A DNA stretch of 64,000 bases from Asanoa ishikariensis (GCF_900107455.1 NZ_FNQB01000001.1:1736001-1800000), one strand, 5' to 3'; counted from the stretch's first letter, positions 25,624-34,711 are shown. Notes: a model not told the origin generated them from the sequence alone. A program made the numbers and translations.

Positions 25624-25651
25624 CGGCGCTCGCTTCGTCGTTGGAAACGGG

Positions 25652-26251
25652 TTACCCGGCATTCTCTGCGAGCGACGTCGACCCCGCCACCAGGGCGTCC
25701 ATCAGCAGGTCGAGCAGTCGGCCGGCCTGGGCGCGCTGGTCCGGCGCGCCGGCCGCGAGGGCGATGCCGGACAGACTGATCAACACATCGTCGGCGGGTA
25801 CGTCGGTGCGAAGGCTGCCGTCGGCCCCGCCCGCGGCCAGGAACAGGTCGAGCGCGTCGTCGAGCATGTCCCGGCTCTGCGCATAAGGGTTGGTGCCCGC
25901 CGCGATCACCGTCCGCAGTGCATCGGTCATCCCGATCTTCGTGGTCATGTAGTCGACGAACCGAGCCATCCACGCCCGGAGCGCCGCAGCCGGCGGTTGC
26001 TCCGTCAGGAGCACCGGGGCGGCCGCGCAGACCGCGACGAGCTCGCTGCGGTAGGCCGCCTCGATCAGCGCCTCCCGGGTGGGGAAGTGCCGGTAGACCG
26101 TCCCTACCCCGACACCGGCGTCCCGGGCGATCGCCTCGATGGTGGCGCCCGGCCCGGCACCGGCGAAGGCGCGGACCGCGGCGGCGAGCACCCGGTCGCG
26201 GTTTCGCCGGGCGTCCGCACGCAGCGGCCGTTCGTCGGCGGCAGACGGCAT
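25652..26251 (-). CDS. TetR-family regulator
   Basis: A 199-residue repressor. The helix-turn-helix is at about residues 25-60 (ATIEAIARDAGVGVGTVYRH). The C-terminal domain resembles the SCO-type TetR groups with Ala/Leu-rich helices. It is the first gene of the ThuA-MocA operon (28-base gap) and is divergent from a short-chain dehydrogenase. Two large inverted repeats fill the shared promoter region at 26280-26331 and are almost certainly its operators. Confidence 0.92.
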   Translation of the reverse strand: MPSAADERPLRADARRNRDRVLAAAVRAFAGAGPGATIEAIARDAGVGVGTVYRHFPTREALIEAAYRSELVAVCAAAPVLLTEQPPAAALRAWMARFVDYMTTKIGMTDALRTVIAAGTNPYAQSRDMLDDALDLFLAAGGADGSLRTDVPADDVLISLSGIALAAGAPDQRAQAGRLLDLLMDALVAGSTSLAENAG

Positions 26252-26279
26252 GTGGCCCCCCTCACTGAGAAACAGGTGC

Positions 26280-26301
26280 TAACCGGAACGCATTCCGATT
26301 A
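26280..26301. promoter_or_regulatory. TetR operator 1
   Basis: TAACCGGAA and TTCCGATTA form a 9-base inverted repeat with one mismatch around CGCA. It lies 29 bases before the TetR start, and shares its arms with operator 2. Confidence 0.75.
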
Positions 26302-26309
26302 GCCTGGGC

Positions 26310-26331
26310 GAACCGGAATGCGTTCCGGTTC
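26310..26331. promoter_or_regulatory. TetR operator 2
   Basis: GAACCGGAA and TTCCGGTTC form a perfect 9-base inverted repeat around TGCG, 26 bases before the SDR start. Centre-to-centre spacing to operator 1 is 30 bases, about three helical turns, so dimers would bind on the same face. Confidence 0.85.
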
Positions 26332-26357
26332 CACCGTAGTCCCGACGGGAGCACGCC

Positions 26358-27275
26358 ATGAACGCGTCATCGACCACCAACGAGATCCTCGCGGGCATCG
26401 ACCTGAGCGCCAAGCGGGCGATCGTCACCGGTGGTGGTCAGGGCATCGGGTTCGAGACCGCCCGCGCGCTGGCGGCCGCCGGTGCCGAGGTTCTGCTCAC
26501 GGCTCGGGGCCGTAGCGCCGCGACTGCCGCGGCCGCCGAGATCGCGGCGAAGACGGGCAATCCAGCGGTACGCGGGACGTCGCTGGAGCTCACCGACGGC
26601 GCCTCAGTCGCCGGCCTCGTCGCAGGCTGGACGGGACCCTTGCACATCCTGATCAACAACGCCGGCATCATGGCCCTGCCCGAGCTGCACCGCACCGCCG
26701 AGGGCTGGGAGCTGCAGTTCGCGACCAACCATCTCGGCCACTTCGCCCTGGCCACCGGCCTTCATCGGGCGCTCGCCGCAGCCGGCGGGGCGCGGGTTGT
26801 CGCGGTGAGCTCCAACGGCCACCGCACCTCGCCGGTGGTCTTCGGCGACATCAACTTCACCAGCCGGGCGTACGACCCGTGGCTGGCCTACGGCCAGTCG
26901 AAGACGGCCAACGTGCTGTTCGCCGTCGAGGCCGCGAGCCGTTGGGCGGACGACGGCGTCGTGGCGAACGCCCTGATGCCCGGCGGTGTGCGGAGCAATC
27001 TGCAGGCACCGCAGCTCGCCAACGTCACCCCCGAGATCCAGGCGGTCTTCGACAGCTATCCGTGGAAGACGGTCGAGCAGGGCGCGGCCACCTCGGTGCT
27101 GCTGGCCGCCTCGCCGCTGGTCGATGGGGTCACCGGCCGCTATTACGAGGACTGCGCGCCGGCGGTGCTCACTATGGACCCGGACGCACAGAACGGCGTA
27201 CGCCCGCACGCCCTCGACCCCGAGGACGCCGCCCGCCTGTGGGAAGTGTCCCGAGAGCTGCTCAGCGCGCGCTAG
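26358..27275 (+). CDS. Short-chain dehydrogenase/reductase
   Basis: A 305-residue NAD(P)H oxidoreductase related to WW-domain/retinol-type SDRs. The cofactor motif is TGGGQGIG, followed by NNAG, the catalytic Ser in VAVSSNGH and YGQSK. It reduces or oxidises an alcohol/ketone in the cytosol. It is divergent from the TetR regulator and sits directly behind operator 2, so it is the prime target. The ATG at 26358 has GGGAGCACGCC before it. Its 3' end overlaps the SatP-type gene by 14 bases. Confidence 0.93.
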   Translation: MNASSTTNEILAGIDLSAKRAIVTGGGQGIGFETARALAAAGAEVLLTARGRSAATAAAAEIAAKTGNPAVRGTSLELTDGASVAGLVAGWTGPLHILINNAGIMALPELHRTAEGWELQFATNHLGHFALATGLHRALAAAGGARVVAVSSNGHRTSPVVFGDINFTSRAYDPWLAYGQSKTANVLFAVEAASRWADDGVVANALMPGGVRSNLQAPQLANVTPEIQAVFDSYPWKTVEQGAATSVLLAASPLVDGVTGRYYEDCAPAVLTMDPDAQNGVRPHALDPEDAARLWEVSRELLSAR

Positions 27276-27939
27276 CGGCGGGTGTGCGGCGGGCCAGCCG
27301 TCGCTCGAGGTCGAACCTGATCGGGCCGCCCACCTTGACCACGTCCCGGCCCAGCAGCCCGTTGATGAGCGCGGCGGACGACCCGTACCAGGCGATCAGT
27401 GCGGTGATGACGCCCAGATAGCCGCCGACCCGAACCGCCGTGCTGTTGTCGACGAAGAAACCGATGCAGAGCACGACCTCCGTGACGCCGAGGAAGAAGA
27501 ACAGCGCGAACCACGTCTCGTTGATTTGGCTCGACCACAGCAGCAGATAGAAGTTGAACAACGCGAACGCCAACAGGATCCAGGCGAGGTCGTTGCGTTG
27601 TGCCGCCGCGTCCGCGCCTGGTGCGACCAGGGTGAAATACAGCGACAGTCCGAAGTAGAACGCGGCGTACATCGAGAACGTGACCGTCCCGAACAGGTTG
27701 CGGTTGCGGAAGGACCACATCCCGGCCAGCAGTTGTACGAGGCCGCCGGCCACGAAGCCGAAGCTCAGCCACGCGGTCGTGCCACTGGTCCAGCCGGCGT
27801 TGAACACCGAGAACAAGAAGGTCGACAGCGCGAACGCGGCCAGCCCCATGGGTACGGCGTCCACGACTCCGCCGGCTCGAGGTTCGGCTTCGCCGGCGGA
27901 AAGTCGGGCAGAAGGCGTGCGCGGGTCAGCGTCGGTCAT
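27262..27939 (-). CDS. GPR1/FUN34/YaaH (SatP)-type acetate/succinate channel
   Basis: A 225-residue membrane protein with six transmembrane helices. TM1 starts with VPMGLAAFALSTFLFSVFNA, a variant of the family NPAPLGL signature, and FNFYLLLWSSQINETWFALF is in the second half. Members move acetate or succinate across the plasma membrane. ATG at 27939 has AGGGGATCGCA upstream and is preferred to an earlier start. It is convergent with the SDR gene. Confidence 0.87.
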   Translation of the reverse strand: MTDADPRTPSARLSAGEAEPRAGGVVDAVPMGLAAFALSTFLFSVFNAGWTSGTTAWLSFGFVAGGLVQLLAGMWSFRNRNLFGTVTFSMYAAFYFGLSLYFTLVAPGADAAAQRNDLAWILLAFALFNFYLLLWSSQINETWFALFFFLGVTEVVLCIGFFVDNSTAVRVGGYLGVITALIAWYGSSAALINGLLGRDVVKVGGPIRFDLERRLARRTPAASAR

Positions 27940-28013
27940 TGCGATCCCCTCGTCAGACGTGCGCAATTCCGACTATTCCACTGGGTCGGAGCCGCTGGCC
28001 AGGGTCCGCCGCT

Positions 28014-28724
28014 TTACGGGACGGGATGGGTGGATGTGGCGTCCGCGGCCCGTTCGGCGATTAGCGTCGCCACGCCGTCGAGGATCCGGGCGAGGCCGAA
28101 GTCGAGCGCCTGGTTCTGCTGGCCGCCCGCGCGCGCGGCCGACACCGCCGCGCTCAGCGCCGGAAACCGATCCTCTCGGCCCGCGACCAGCGCGGCGATC
28201 CCTTCTTCCAGGGCGCCCTCGGCATCGGCGGGCATGCCCGCCGTCTGCTGCGCCAGGCTCCGCACGTGGCCGGCCAGGGTGGCCGCCACGTCGAGCATCT
28301 CCGCTCCCCGCAACCCGGTGCCGCCCAGAGCGGCGACCGCCGCCTCCATCCAGCCGAGCTCGTTGGGCCCGATGACACGGGCTCCGACCGCCGCCTCCAG
28401 CGCCCAAGGGTGGGCGGCCAACGCCGCGAAGAGCGCATGGGACCAGGCATCCAGCGCGGTACGCCAGTCGTCGCCATCCCGGGCCGGTGGGCCGCCGATC
28501 CCGATGTCGAGCATCAGCGCGACCAGCTCGGCCTTGCCCGGCACGTAGCGGTAGAGCGCCATCTTGGTCACGCCGAGCTGGTCGGCGACCCGCTGCATGG
28601 TGACGGCCGCGAGGCCGTCCGAGTCGGCGATCGCGATGCCCGCGCGGGCGATGTCGTCCAGCGTGAAGGCCGGCCGAGGGCCCCGCCTTGGCCCCGCCGG
28701 GGGGCCCCACAACAGCTTCTCCAT
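28014..28724 (-). CDS. TetR-family regulator with TetR_C-type ligand domain
   Basis: A 236-residue repressor. The helix-turn-helix covers about residues 20-60 (VTMQRVADQLGVTKMALYRY), with PGKAEL after it, as in tetracycline/macrolide-type TetR proteins that have the long C-terminal dimer domain. The ATG at 28724 begins MEKLLWG; a longer frame overlaps the next gene and is not real. It is divergent from an FAD monooxygenase (85-base gap), the classic TetR and TetX-like pairing. Confidence 0.9.
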   Translation of the reverse strand: MEKLLWGPPAGPRRGPRPAFTLDDIARAGIAIADSDGLAAVTMQRVADQLGVTKMALYRYVPGKAELVALMLDIGIGGPPARDGDDWRTALDAWSHALFAALAAHPWALEAAVGARVIGPNELGWMEAAVAALGGTGLRGAEMLDVAATLAGHVRSLAQQTAGMPADAEGALEEGIAALVAGREDRFPALSAAVSAARAGGQQNQALDFGLARILDGVATLIAERAADATSTHPVP

Positions 28725-28809
28725 CGTCGCCACCTTAAGGGTTTGCCGCCGAGCGAAACTGCGTCTATCGTAAACAGCATCCGATGGACACAGTAAGGAG
28801 AGGACAAAA

Positions 28810-29970
28810 ATGAGGGTTCTGATCTCCGGCGCGGGCATCGCCGGGCCGGCGCTGGCCGGCTGCCTCGCCGACGCCGGTGCCGAGACCACCGTGGTGGAGG
28901 TGGCGCCGAGGCTGCGCACCAGTGGCTTCGCCGTCGACTTCCGGGGTCCGACACACCTGCGGGTGCTGGAGCGGCTCGGCGTGCTCGACGACATCAAGGC
29001 CGTCCAGACCCACGGCGGCGCGATGCGGACAGTCGACGCGGCGGGAAAGACGATCTTCGAGCTTCCGGCCGAGTTCGCGGGAGGCGACGTCGAGATCCGC
29101 CGCCGGGACCTGACCGCGGTGCTGCACCGGCGCAGTGCCGACCGCACCCGTTACGTCTTCGGCGACTCGATCGTCGCGCTGCACGACGGCCGTGCCGGGG
29201 TCGAGGTCCAGTTCAGGAGCGGCAACAGCGGCACGTACGACGCGGTGGTCGGCGCCGACGGCATCCACTCGACGGTCCGGCGGCTGGCCATGGGGCCGGA
29301 GGAGCGGTTCGTGAAGCACCTCGGCTACCACATCGCCGGTTGGGACGTGCCCAACGACCTGGGTGCGTTGACCGTCGCGCAGCAGTACAACGTGCCTGGG
29401 CGGATGGCCAGCGTCGCCGCCGACGACCGCGACCCGACCCGGGCCGGAGCGCTGGTGGTCTGGGCGTCCAAGCCCCTCGGCATCGGCTGGCAGGATCTCG
29501 ACGCGCAGAAGCGCGCGGTGCACGCCACGTTCGACGGGCTCGGCTGGCACGTTCCGCGGTTGCTGTCGGGGCTGGCCGATGCGCCGGACCTCTACTTCGA
29601 CGCGATCAGCCGGGTCTCCGTGCCGACGCTGCACAAAGGACGGATCGCGCTGCTCGGCGACGCCGCGTGGGGCGTGACCCTCGGCGGCATGGGGGTCGGC
29701 ACAGGCGTGGTCGGTGCGTACGTGCTGGCCGGCGAGTTGGCCCGCGCCGGCGGCGACGTCACGGCCGCGTTCGCGGCCTACGAGAAGCGGATGCGGTCGT
29801 ACGCGGGGCGCTGGCAGAAGGGCGCGAGCCCAGGTCATTTCCTCGCCCCGGCGAGCCGCACCGGGCTGTGGCTGCGCAACACGATGTTCCGCCGGGCGGC
29901 GGTCAGGCGGCTACTGGTCAGTAGTTCGACGGCCCTGGCCAGCGCGTCCGACCTGCCGGACTACCCCTGA
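28810..29970 (+). CDS. FAD-dependent aromatic-type monooxygenase
   Basis: A 386-residue flavoprotein of the UbiH/PHBH/TetX superfamily. The FAD motif GAGIAG is at residues 7-12, VGADGIHSTVR is the DG motif and LLGDAAWG the GD motif. It hydroxylates an aromatic or polycyclic substrate using NAD(P)H and O2. It has a strong AAGGAGAGGAC site before ATG 28810 and is divergent from a TetR regulator that probably represses it. Substrate inactivation of an antibiotic, as with TetX, is possible but unproven. Confidence 0.92.
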   Translation: MRVLISGAGIAGPALAGCLADAGAETTVVEVAPRLRTSGFAVDFRGPTHLRVLERLGVLDDIKAVQTHGGAMRTVDAAGKTIFELPAEFAGGDVEIRRRDLTAVLHRRSADRTRYVFGDSIVALHDGRAGVEVQFRSGNSGTYDAVVGADGIHSTVRRLAMGPEERFVKHLGYHIAGWDVPNDLGALTVAQQYNVPGRMASVAADDRDPTRAGALVVWASKPLGIGWQDLDAQKRAVHATFDGLGWHVPRLLSGLADAPDLYFDAISRVSVPTLHKGRIALLGDAAWGVTLGGMGVGTGVVGAYVLAGELARAGGDVTAAFAAYEKRMRSYAGRWQKGASPGHFLAPASRTGLWLRNTMFRRAAVRRLLVSSSTALASASDLPDYP

Positions 29971-30014
29971 GGCGCGGATCACAGCGCACCCAGCGCCCCG
30001 CTCGCGTTAGCGTT

Positions 30015-30046
30015 TCTGACGGCTGTCAGATCTGACGGCTGTCAGA
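30015..30046. promoter_or_regulatory. Tandem operator pair upstream of cupin
   Basis: Two identical 16-base copies, each TCTGAC-GGCT-GTCAGA, sit head to tail, 22 bases before the cupin start. Each is a dyad with 6-base arms. This is typical of a dimeric repressor binding twice cooperatively. No regulator gene lies directly beside the cupin, so it must be encoded elsewhere or be the TetR at 28014. Confidence 0.8.
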
Positions 30047-30068
30047 AAGCTCAGAACGGGGTACGACA

Positions 30069-30593
30069 ATGAGCCTTCCCTTCCAGGACGCGGTCGCCGA
30101 CGACCCGCGCTACACCAAGCGCGGTGCCATGTTCGTGCCGGCCGGTCAGGGCATCCAGCGCTGGGTCGCCGGCGACATGTACTCGGTCAAGGCCAGCGCC
30201 AAGACCACCAACGGCCTCCTCGGCTTTGTCGAGGCATCGGTGCCGCCCGGCGGTGGACCGGTCGCGCACGTCCACAACCGCGAGAGTGAGGCGTTCTACC
30301 TCCTCGACGGCGAGCTCGAGTTCCTCGACGGGGACGAGACCCACACCGCGCACACCGGAGACTTCGTCTTCGTGCCGCCGGGCGTCCGCCACCGGTTCAA
30401 GAACAAGGGCGTGCACACCGCCAAGCTGCTTTTCCTGTTCAGCCCCGGCGGCGCGGAGGAGTCGTTCGTGGTGGGTGGTGACGAGCCCGTGCCGGGCGAG
30501 CCGATCCCGGCCTGGGACGGGCCGCGGTTCCAGAAGATGTTCGAGGACATCAGCGGGCTCGACCTCCAGGTCGACATCCTTCCGGAGGACTGA
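30069..30593 (+). CDS. Cupin-domain (quercetin-dioxygenase-like) protein
   Basis: A 174-residue single-domain cupin. Motif 1 is GGPVAHVHNRESEAFYLLDGE (metal His, His, Glu, split across the strand) and motif 2 is PPGVRHRFKNKG. Such proteins bind Fe, Mn or Ni and act as small dioxygenases or isomerases, or have no known activity. A well-formed tandem operator precedes it, so expression is tightly controlled. It stands alone. Confidence 0.87.
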   Translation: MSLPFQDAVADDPRYTKRGAMFVPAGQGIQRWVAGDMYSVKASAKTTNGLLGFVEASVPPGGGPVAHVHNRESEAFYLLDGELEFLDGDETHTAHTGDFVFVPPGVRHRFKNKGVHTAKLLFLFSPGGAEESFVVGGDEPVPGEPIPAWDGPRFQKMFEDISGLDLQVDILPED

Positions 30594-30683
30594 CACGCGG
30601 GTCCCCCGTTCGGGGGCACGTCTGCCGGCCGGCCAACGTCGTTAGGCCCAAGGCTGGTTGGCAGACGACCCCGGGGGCCCGTT

Positions 30684-32432
30684 TTGACGTCCGTAGTTCC
30701 AAAGCCCATCGTGACGCGTCCATGGCCGGTGCGGGACCAGCCGCACGGGAATGCCCTCTCGCGGCTGATCCGCACCACCGACGCGAAGCAGATCGGGATC
30801 CTGTACCTCACGACGAGCTTCGGGTTCTTCGTCGCCGGCGGGATCATGGCGCTGTTGATGCGCGCCGAGCTCGCCCGGCCCGGCATGCAATTCCTGTCGC
30901 CGGAGCAGTACAACCAGCTCTTCACGATGCACGGCACGATCATGCTGCTGCTGTTCGCGACCCCGATCCTGTTCGCGTTCGCGAACTTCGTCGTGCCGTT
31001 GCAGATCGGCGCGCCGGACGTCGCGTTCCCGCGACTCAACGCGTTCGCGTACTGGCTCTACCTGTTCGGCGGCTCGCTGGTGCTGCTCGGGTTCTTCACC
31101 CCGAGCGGGGCCGCCGACTTCGGCTGGTTCGCGTACACGCCGCTCAGTGACGTGGAGAACTCGCCGGGCATCGGCCCGAACATGTGGGTGATCGGCCTGG
31201 TCATCTCCGGTCTGGGCACGATCCTCGGCGCCGTCAACATGATCACCACGATCGTGACGCTGCGGGCGCCGGGCATGACCATGTTCCGGATGCCGATCTT
31301 CACCTGGAACATCCTGGTCACCAGCCTGCTGGTCATCATGGTCTTCCCGCTGCTGGCTGCGACGTTGTTAGCGCTCGGCGCGGACCGGATCCTGGACGCG
31401 AAGGTGTTCGAGCCGTCACACGGCGGTCCACTGCTCTGGCAGCACCTGTTCTGGTTCTTCGGCCATCCCGAGGTCTACATCGTCGCGCTGCCGTTCTTCG
31501 GCATCGTCACCGAGGTCATCCCGGTCTTCTCTCGCAAGCCGCTGTTCGGCTACAAGGGTCTGGTCGGCGCGACGATCGCGATCGCGGCGCTGTCGATGAG
31601 CGTGTGGGCGCACCACATGTTCGCCACGGGCCAGGTGCTGCTGCCGTTCTTCAGCTTCCTCAGTTATCTGATCGCGGTGCCGACCGGGGTGAAGTTCTTC
31701 AACTGGATCGGCAGCATGTGGCGCGGCCAGATCACGTTCGAGACGCCGATGCTGTTCTCCATCGGCTTCCTGGTCACCTTCCTGCTCGGTGGGCTGACCG
31801 GTGTGCTGCTGGCCAGTCCGCCCGTCGACTGGCACGTCTCCGACTCGTACTTCGTGGTGGCGCACTTCCACTACGTGCTATTCGGGACGATCGTGTTCGC
31901 CGTCTACTCCGGTGTGTACTTCTGGTTCCCGAAGATGTTCGGCCGCATGCTCGACGACCGGCTGGGCAAGATTCACTTCTGGCTGACGTTCATCGGGTTC
32001 CACACCACGTTCCTGGTGCAGCACTGGCTGGGCAACGAGGGCATGCCCCGGCGGTACGCGGACTACCGGCCGAGCGACGGCTTCACCACGCTCAACGAGA
32101 TCTCCACGATCGGCGCGTTCATCCTGGGCGCTTCGACGCTGCCGTTCATCTACAACTGCTGGAAGGCGTACAAGGCCGGTCCCGTGGTGTTGGCCGACGA
32201 CCCGTGGGGGCACGGCAACTCGCTGGAGTGGGCGACCTCCTCGCCCCCGCCGTTGCGCAACTTCGACCGGATGCCGCGGATCCGCTCCGAGCGCCCCGCG
32301 TTCGACGAGAAGTTCCCGGAGCTCGCCGCCGGTCCACAGTCGATCGCCGGTCCGCCGGAGGGTGGCGCCAAGCCGTTCAGCCGCGAGTCCGACGGCGGAG
32401 CCTCGTACCCGGAGGACAAGTCCCGGCGTTGA
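30684..32432 (+). CDS. ctaD: Cytochrome c oxidase subunit I
   Basis: The 582-residue catalytic subunit of an aa3-type oxidase has 12 transmembrane helices. Heme a/CuB ligands are visible: FTMHGTIM (heme a His), FFGHPEVY (CuB His with the linked Tyr), WAHHMFATG (two CuB His) and VVAHFHYV (heme a3 and heme a His). It reduces O2 to water in the plasma membrane. The start is TTG at 30684, which matches the usual [12 protein letters not shown]-terminus. Subunits II-IV and bc1 genes are not nearby, so this is probably an additional copy. Confidence 0.95.
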   Translation: MTSVVPKPIVTRPWPVRDQPHGNALSRLIRTTDAKQIGILYLTTSFGFFVAGGIMALLMRAELARPGMQFLSPEQYNQLFTMHGTIMLLLFATPILFAFANFVVPLQIGAPDVAFPRLNAFAYWLYLFGGSLVLLGFFTPSGAADFGWFAYTPLSDVENSPGIGPNMWVIGLVISGLGTILGAVNMITTIVTLRAPGMTMFRMPIFTWNILVTSLLVIMVFPLLAATLLALGADRILDAKVFEPSHGGPLLWQHLFWFFGHPEVYIVALPFFGIVTEVIPVFSRKPLFGYKGLVGATIAIAALSMSVWAHHMFATGQVLLPFFSFLSYLIAVPTGVKFFNWIGSMWRGQITFETPMLFSIGFLVTFLLGGLTGVLLASPPVDWHVSDSYFVVAHFHYVLFGTIVFAVYSGVYFWFPKMFGRMLDDRLGKIHFWLTFIGFHTTFLVQHWLGNEGMPRRYADYRPSDGFTTLNEISTIGAFILGASTLPFIYNCWKAYKAGPVVLADDPWGHGNSLEWATSSPPPLRNFDRMPRIRSERPAFDEKFPELAAGPQSIAGPPEGGAKPFSRESDGGASYPEDKSRR

Positions 32433-32464
32433 GGCCGACCGCGGACCAGACATCGAAAAATTTC

Positions 32465-32496
32465 GTTAGGTCTATTTACTGTTAGGTTTGTTTACC
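32465..32496 (+). promoter_or_regulatory. Tandem direct repeat before LPMO gene
   Basis: Two adjacent 16-base copies, GTTAGGTCTATTTACT and GTTAGGTTTGTTTACC, lie in an AT-rich block 56 bases before the LPMO start. Direct repeats in this position are common activator or repressor sites for chitin-degradation genes in actinobacteria, though this exact motif is not one I can assign. Confidence 0.55.
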
Positions 32497-32551
32497 TTAC
32501 TCTTTGGGCCAAGAAGGGATCGGTATCGCTCTATGAAGTGAGGAGGACTTC

Positions 32552-33265
32552 ATGCGTAGACGCATCATGCTTCCGGTGCTGACGGTCACCGCCCTGCTGG
32601 TCTCGATGTTCCTGGCCGCGCCGGCTCAGGCGCACGGCTACATCTCCTCACCACCCAGCCGACAGGCCAACTGCGCGCAGGGCCGGGTCGCCAACTGCGG
32701 CGACATCGTGTACGAGCCGCAGAGCGTCGAAGCGCCCAAGGGCTCCATGCAGTGCAACGGCGGGGGCAGCAGGTTCTCCGTCCTCAACGACAACAGCCGC
32801 GCCTGGCCCGCGACCTCGGTCGGCCAGAGCGTGACGTTCAACTGGGTCATCACGGCCCGGCACGCCACCAGCACCTGGGAGTACTTCGTCGGCGGCAGCC
32901 GGATCGCCGTCTTCGACGACCACGGCGCCCAGCCCGGCGCGACCAAGTCGCACAACGTCAGCCTCGGCGGCCGCACCGGCCGGCTCACCGTGCTGGCCCG
33001 GTGGAACGTCGCCGACACCGCCATGGCGTTCTACGCCTGCGTCGACCTCCAGGTCGGCAGCGGTGGCGGCGGTGGGACCAACCCGCCGCCTCCGCCGCCC
33101 CCGACGAACTGCGGCACCGCCTGGAGCGCGAGCGCGGTCTACAACGGCGGCGCGATCGTCTCCTACAACGGCCGCCGCTGGCAGGCCCAGTGGTGGACGC
33201 AGGGCGAGACGCCCGGCACCACCGGCGAGTGGGGCGTCTGGCGCGACCAGGGCGCCTGCTCCTAA
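32552..33265 (+). CDS. Lytic polysaccharide monooxygenase (AA10) with CBM5/12 domain
   Basis: A 237-residue secreted enzyme. The signal peptide ends AQA, leaving His28 as the N-terminal copper ligand (HGYISSPPSR). The second histidine-brace residue is His104 in TARHATS. The AA10 domain runs to about residue 175, followed by a Gly/Pro linker and a chitin-binding CBM5/12 module (NCGTAWSASAVYNGG to WRDQGAC). It cleaves crystalline chitin oxidatively outside the cell. A tandem repeat precedes it and a terminator follows. Confidence 0.96.
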   Translation: MRRRIMLPVLTVTALLVSMFLAAPAQAHGYISSPPSRQANCAQGRVANCGDIVYEPQSVEAPKGSMQCNGGGSRFSVLNDNSRAWPATSVGQSVTFNWVITARHATSTWEYFVGGSRIAVFDDHGAQPGATKSHNVSLGGRTGRLTVLARWNVADTAMAFYACVDLQVGSGGGGGTNPPPPPPPTNCGTAWSASAVYNGGAIVSYNGRRWQAQWWTQGETPGTTGEWGVWRDQGACS

Positions 33266-33276
33266 GAAATGGAGTG

Positions 33277-33299
33277 GCCCGCGCCGTCTCGGCGCGGGC
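33277..33299 (+). terminator. LPMO terminator hairpin
   Basis: GCCCGCGCCG and CGGCGCGGGC form a perfect 10-base stem around TCT, 11 bases after the LPMO stop. Confidence 0.75.
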
Positions 33300-33302
33300 T
33301 GC

Positions 33303-33366
33303 TTGCTCCGCACCCACATACGCACCACCTGTCGGGCTGGGTGGTGCGTATGTGGGTGCAGAGCAA
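33303..33366. repeat. Large near-perfect hairpin, MITE-like
   Basis: A perfect 20-base stem (33310-33329 with 33340-33359) has a 10-base loop and is extended by TTGCTC/GAGCAA beyond one mismatch. The total length of 64 bases is too long for an ordinary terminator, and another terminator already precedes it. It resembles a small palindromic mobile element or a structured RNA. Confidence 0.6.
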
Positions 33367-33389
33367 AGGCCACCGGGAAGGAGCCCTGG

Positions 33390-33935
33390 GTGTACGGACG
33401 ACGCGTGTTCCTCGCGGCGGTGGTGCTGCTCGTGGCGGGCTGTGCCGGCCCGACGCCCGCCGCGCAACCACCGTCCTACAACGACACTGACGTGATGTTC
33501 CTGCAGATGATGCTGGCCCACCACGAGCCGGCCGCGAAGCTGCTGGCGCTGGGGGAGAAGCAGGCCAGCGCGCCTGAGGTCACGGCCGTGGCGACGGAGA
33601 TCGCGACCACGCAGGCGGCCGAGGCGGCCACCATCCGGGACCGGCTCGCGAGCTGGGACGAGCCGCTGGTCTCCACCGCGCACGCCGGCCTGCACGAGGC
33701 GCACGGCGGTCTGCCACTGCTCGACGACGCGGAGCTGCTGCGGCTGGCCGGACTGACCGGGGGCGAGTTCGACACCACCTTCCTCACGATGCTGATCGGA
33801 CATCAGCACGGCGCGGTGGAGCTTGCCCGCATGGAGACCGCGTCCGGCGTCGACCCGCCGACGCGGGAGCTGGCGACCCGCACCGACGAGACCGTCCGCA
33901 CCCAGATCCAGCAGTTGCTCCGAATGGTCAGCTAG
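33390..33935 (+). CDS. DUF305 lipoprotein
   Basis: A 181-residue exported protein with a lipobox ending LLVAGC. The DUF305 domain has two His-rich repeats, MMLAHHEPAAKLL and MLIGHQHGAVELA, which form a ferritin-like metal-binding bundle. The function of the family is unknown; copper or iron handling has been suggested from gene context. The start is GTG 33390 with GGAAGGAG. It overlaps the next gene convergently by four bases. Confidence 0.88.
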   Translation: MYGRRVFLAAVVLLVAGCAGPTPAAQPPSYNDTDVMFLQMMLAHHEPAAKLLALGEKQASAPEVTAVATEIATTQAAEAATIRDRLASWDEPLVSTAHAGLHEAHGGLPLLDDAELLRLAGLTGGEFDTTFLTMLIGHQHGAVELARMETASGVDPPTRELATRTDETVRTQIQQLLRMVS

Positions 33936-34696
33936 AAGACCACGCGGGCCGCTGAGAGCGGGCTGTCCTTCGGGAGTTCGACACCGTCGCGACCCGAGAG
34001 GTGCAGCATCATCGCCATCGTGTCGGCGGTTACCGACTCGACCGGTGCGCCGCGCCCGATCGCCCAGACGCCGCCGGCCGGCCCGGTCAGCTCGAGCCGC
34101 AGCGGCGGACGCTGCCAGCCCTGGTCCAGCTCGCGGACCACCTGGCTGACGATCTCGTGGTCGTGGTCGTCCACGTCGAACACCCCGCCGGACGCCCGGG
34201 TCAGTTCCATGCGGTGCATCCAGGTGTCGCGCGGCAGGATCACGTCGGCCAGGTAGCCGAGGTTCGACTCCTGCAGTGGGGACTCCGGGAAGAACCGCAG
34301 GGTCGAGATCCGCCGGAACAGCCCCGGCATCAGCCGGATCCGCTTGAGCGCCACCGGGCCGTTCCGCTGCAGGTGGGCGAAGAGCTCGGCGGGCGGCAGC
34401 CCACCCAGCTCGTCGATCTGCACCTGGTTGTGCCCGTCTAGGGCGATCTTGTCCGGGTAGCGGCGGCGCGCGACCCGCAGCCGGTGCAGCAGCACCGTCG
34501 GCTTGCTGAGCTCCTCGTACTGCCCGCAGACGTGGGCGACGACGTCCTTGACCGTCCAGTCCGGGCAGTCTGTGGGCCTGGCCCAGTCGGTGTCGTCGAG
34601 GGACGCCAGCGCGGCGCCGAAGGCGCGTAGCTCCGCCGCGGCCACCTCCGCGGCCCGGCGCCGGCTCAGCGACTGCGGTCGGGTGTCGATTGCCAT
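33932..34696 (-). CDS. Maleylpyruvate-isomerase-family (DinB-like) protein
   Basis: A 254-residue protein of the mycothiol-dependent maleylpyruvate isomerase group. The N-terminal four-helix domain carries CPDWTVKDVVAHVCGQYEE with its metal His and a later RDTWMHRMELTRA with a second His. The C-terminal part is a small alpha/beta domain. Most members have no known substrate. ATG at 34696 lies 8 bases after AGAGAGG. A small dyad (34712-34725) lies at its promoter. Confidence 0.82.
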   Translation of the reverse strand: MAIDTRPQSLSRRRAAEVAAAELRAFGAALASLDDTDWARPTDCPDWTVKDVVAHVCGQYEELSKPTVLLHRLRVARRRYPDKIALDGHNQVQIDELGGLPPAELFAHLQRNGPVALKRIRLMPGLFRRISTLRFFPESPLQESNLGYLADVILPRDTWMHRMELTRASGGVFDVDDHDHEIVSQVVRELDQGWQRPPLRLELTGPAGGVWAIGRGAPVESVTADTMAMMLHLSGRDGVELPKDSPLSAARVVF

Positions 34697-34711
34697 CGCG
34701 ATCACCTCTCT

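Noticed and set aside
30601-30619. Hairpin CCCCCG/CGGGGG after the cupin gene
   Set aside because: The loop is only two bases and the stem six; too weak to call as a terminator.
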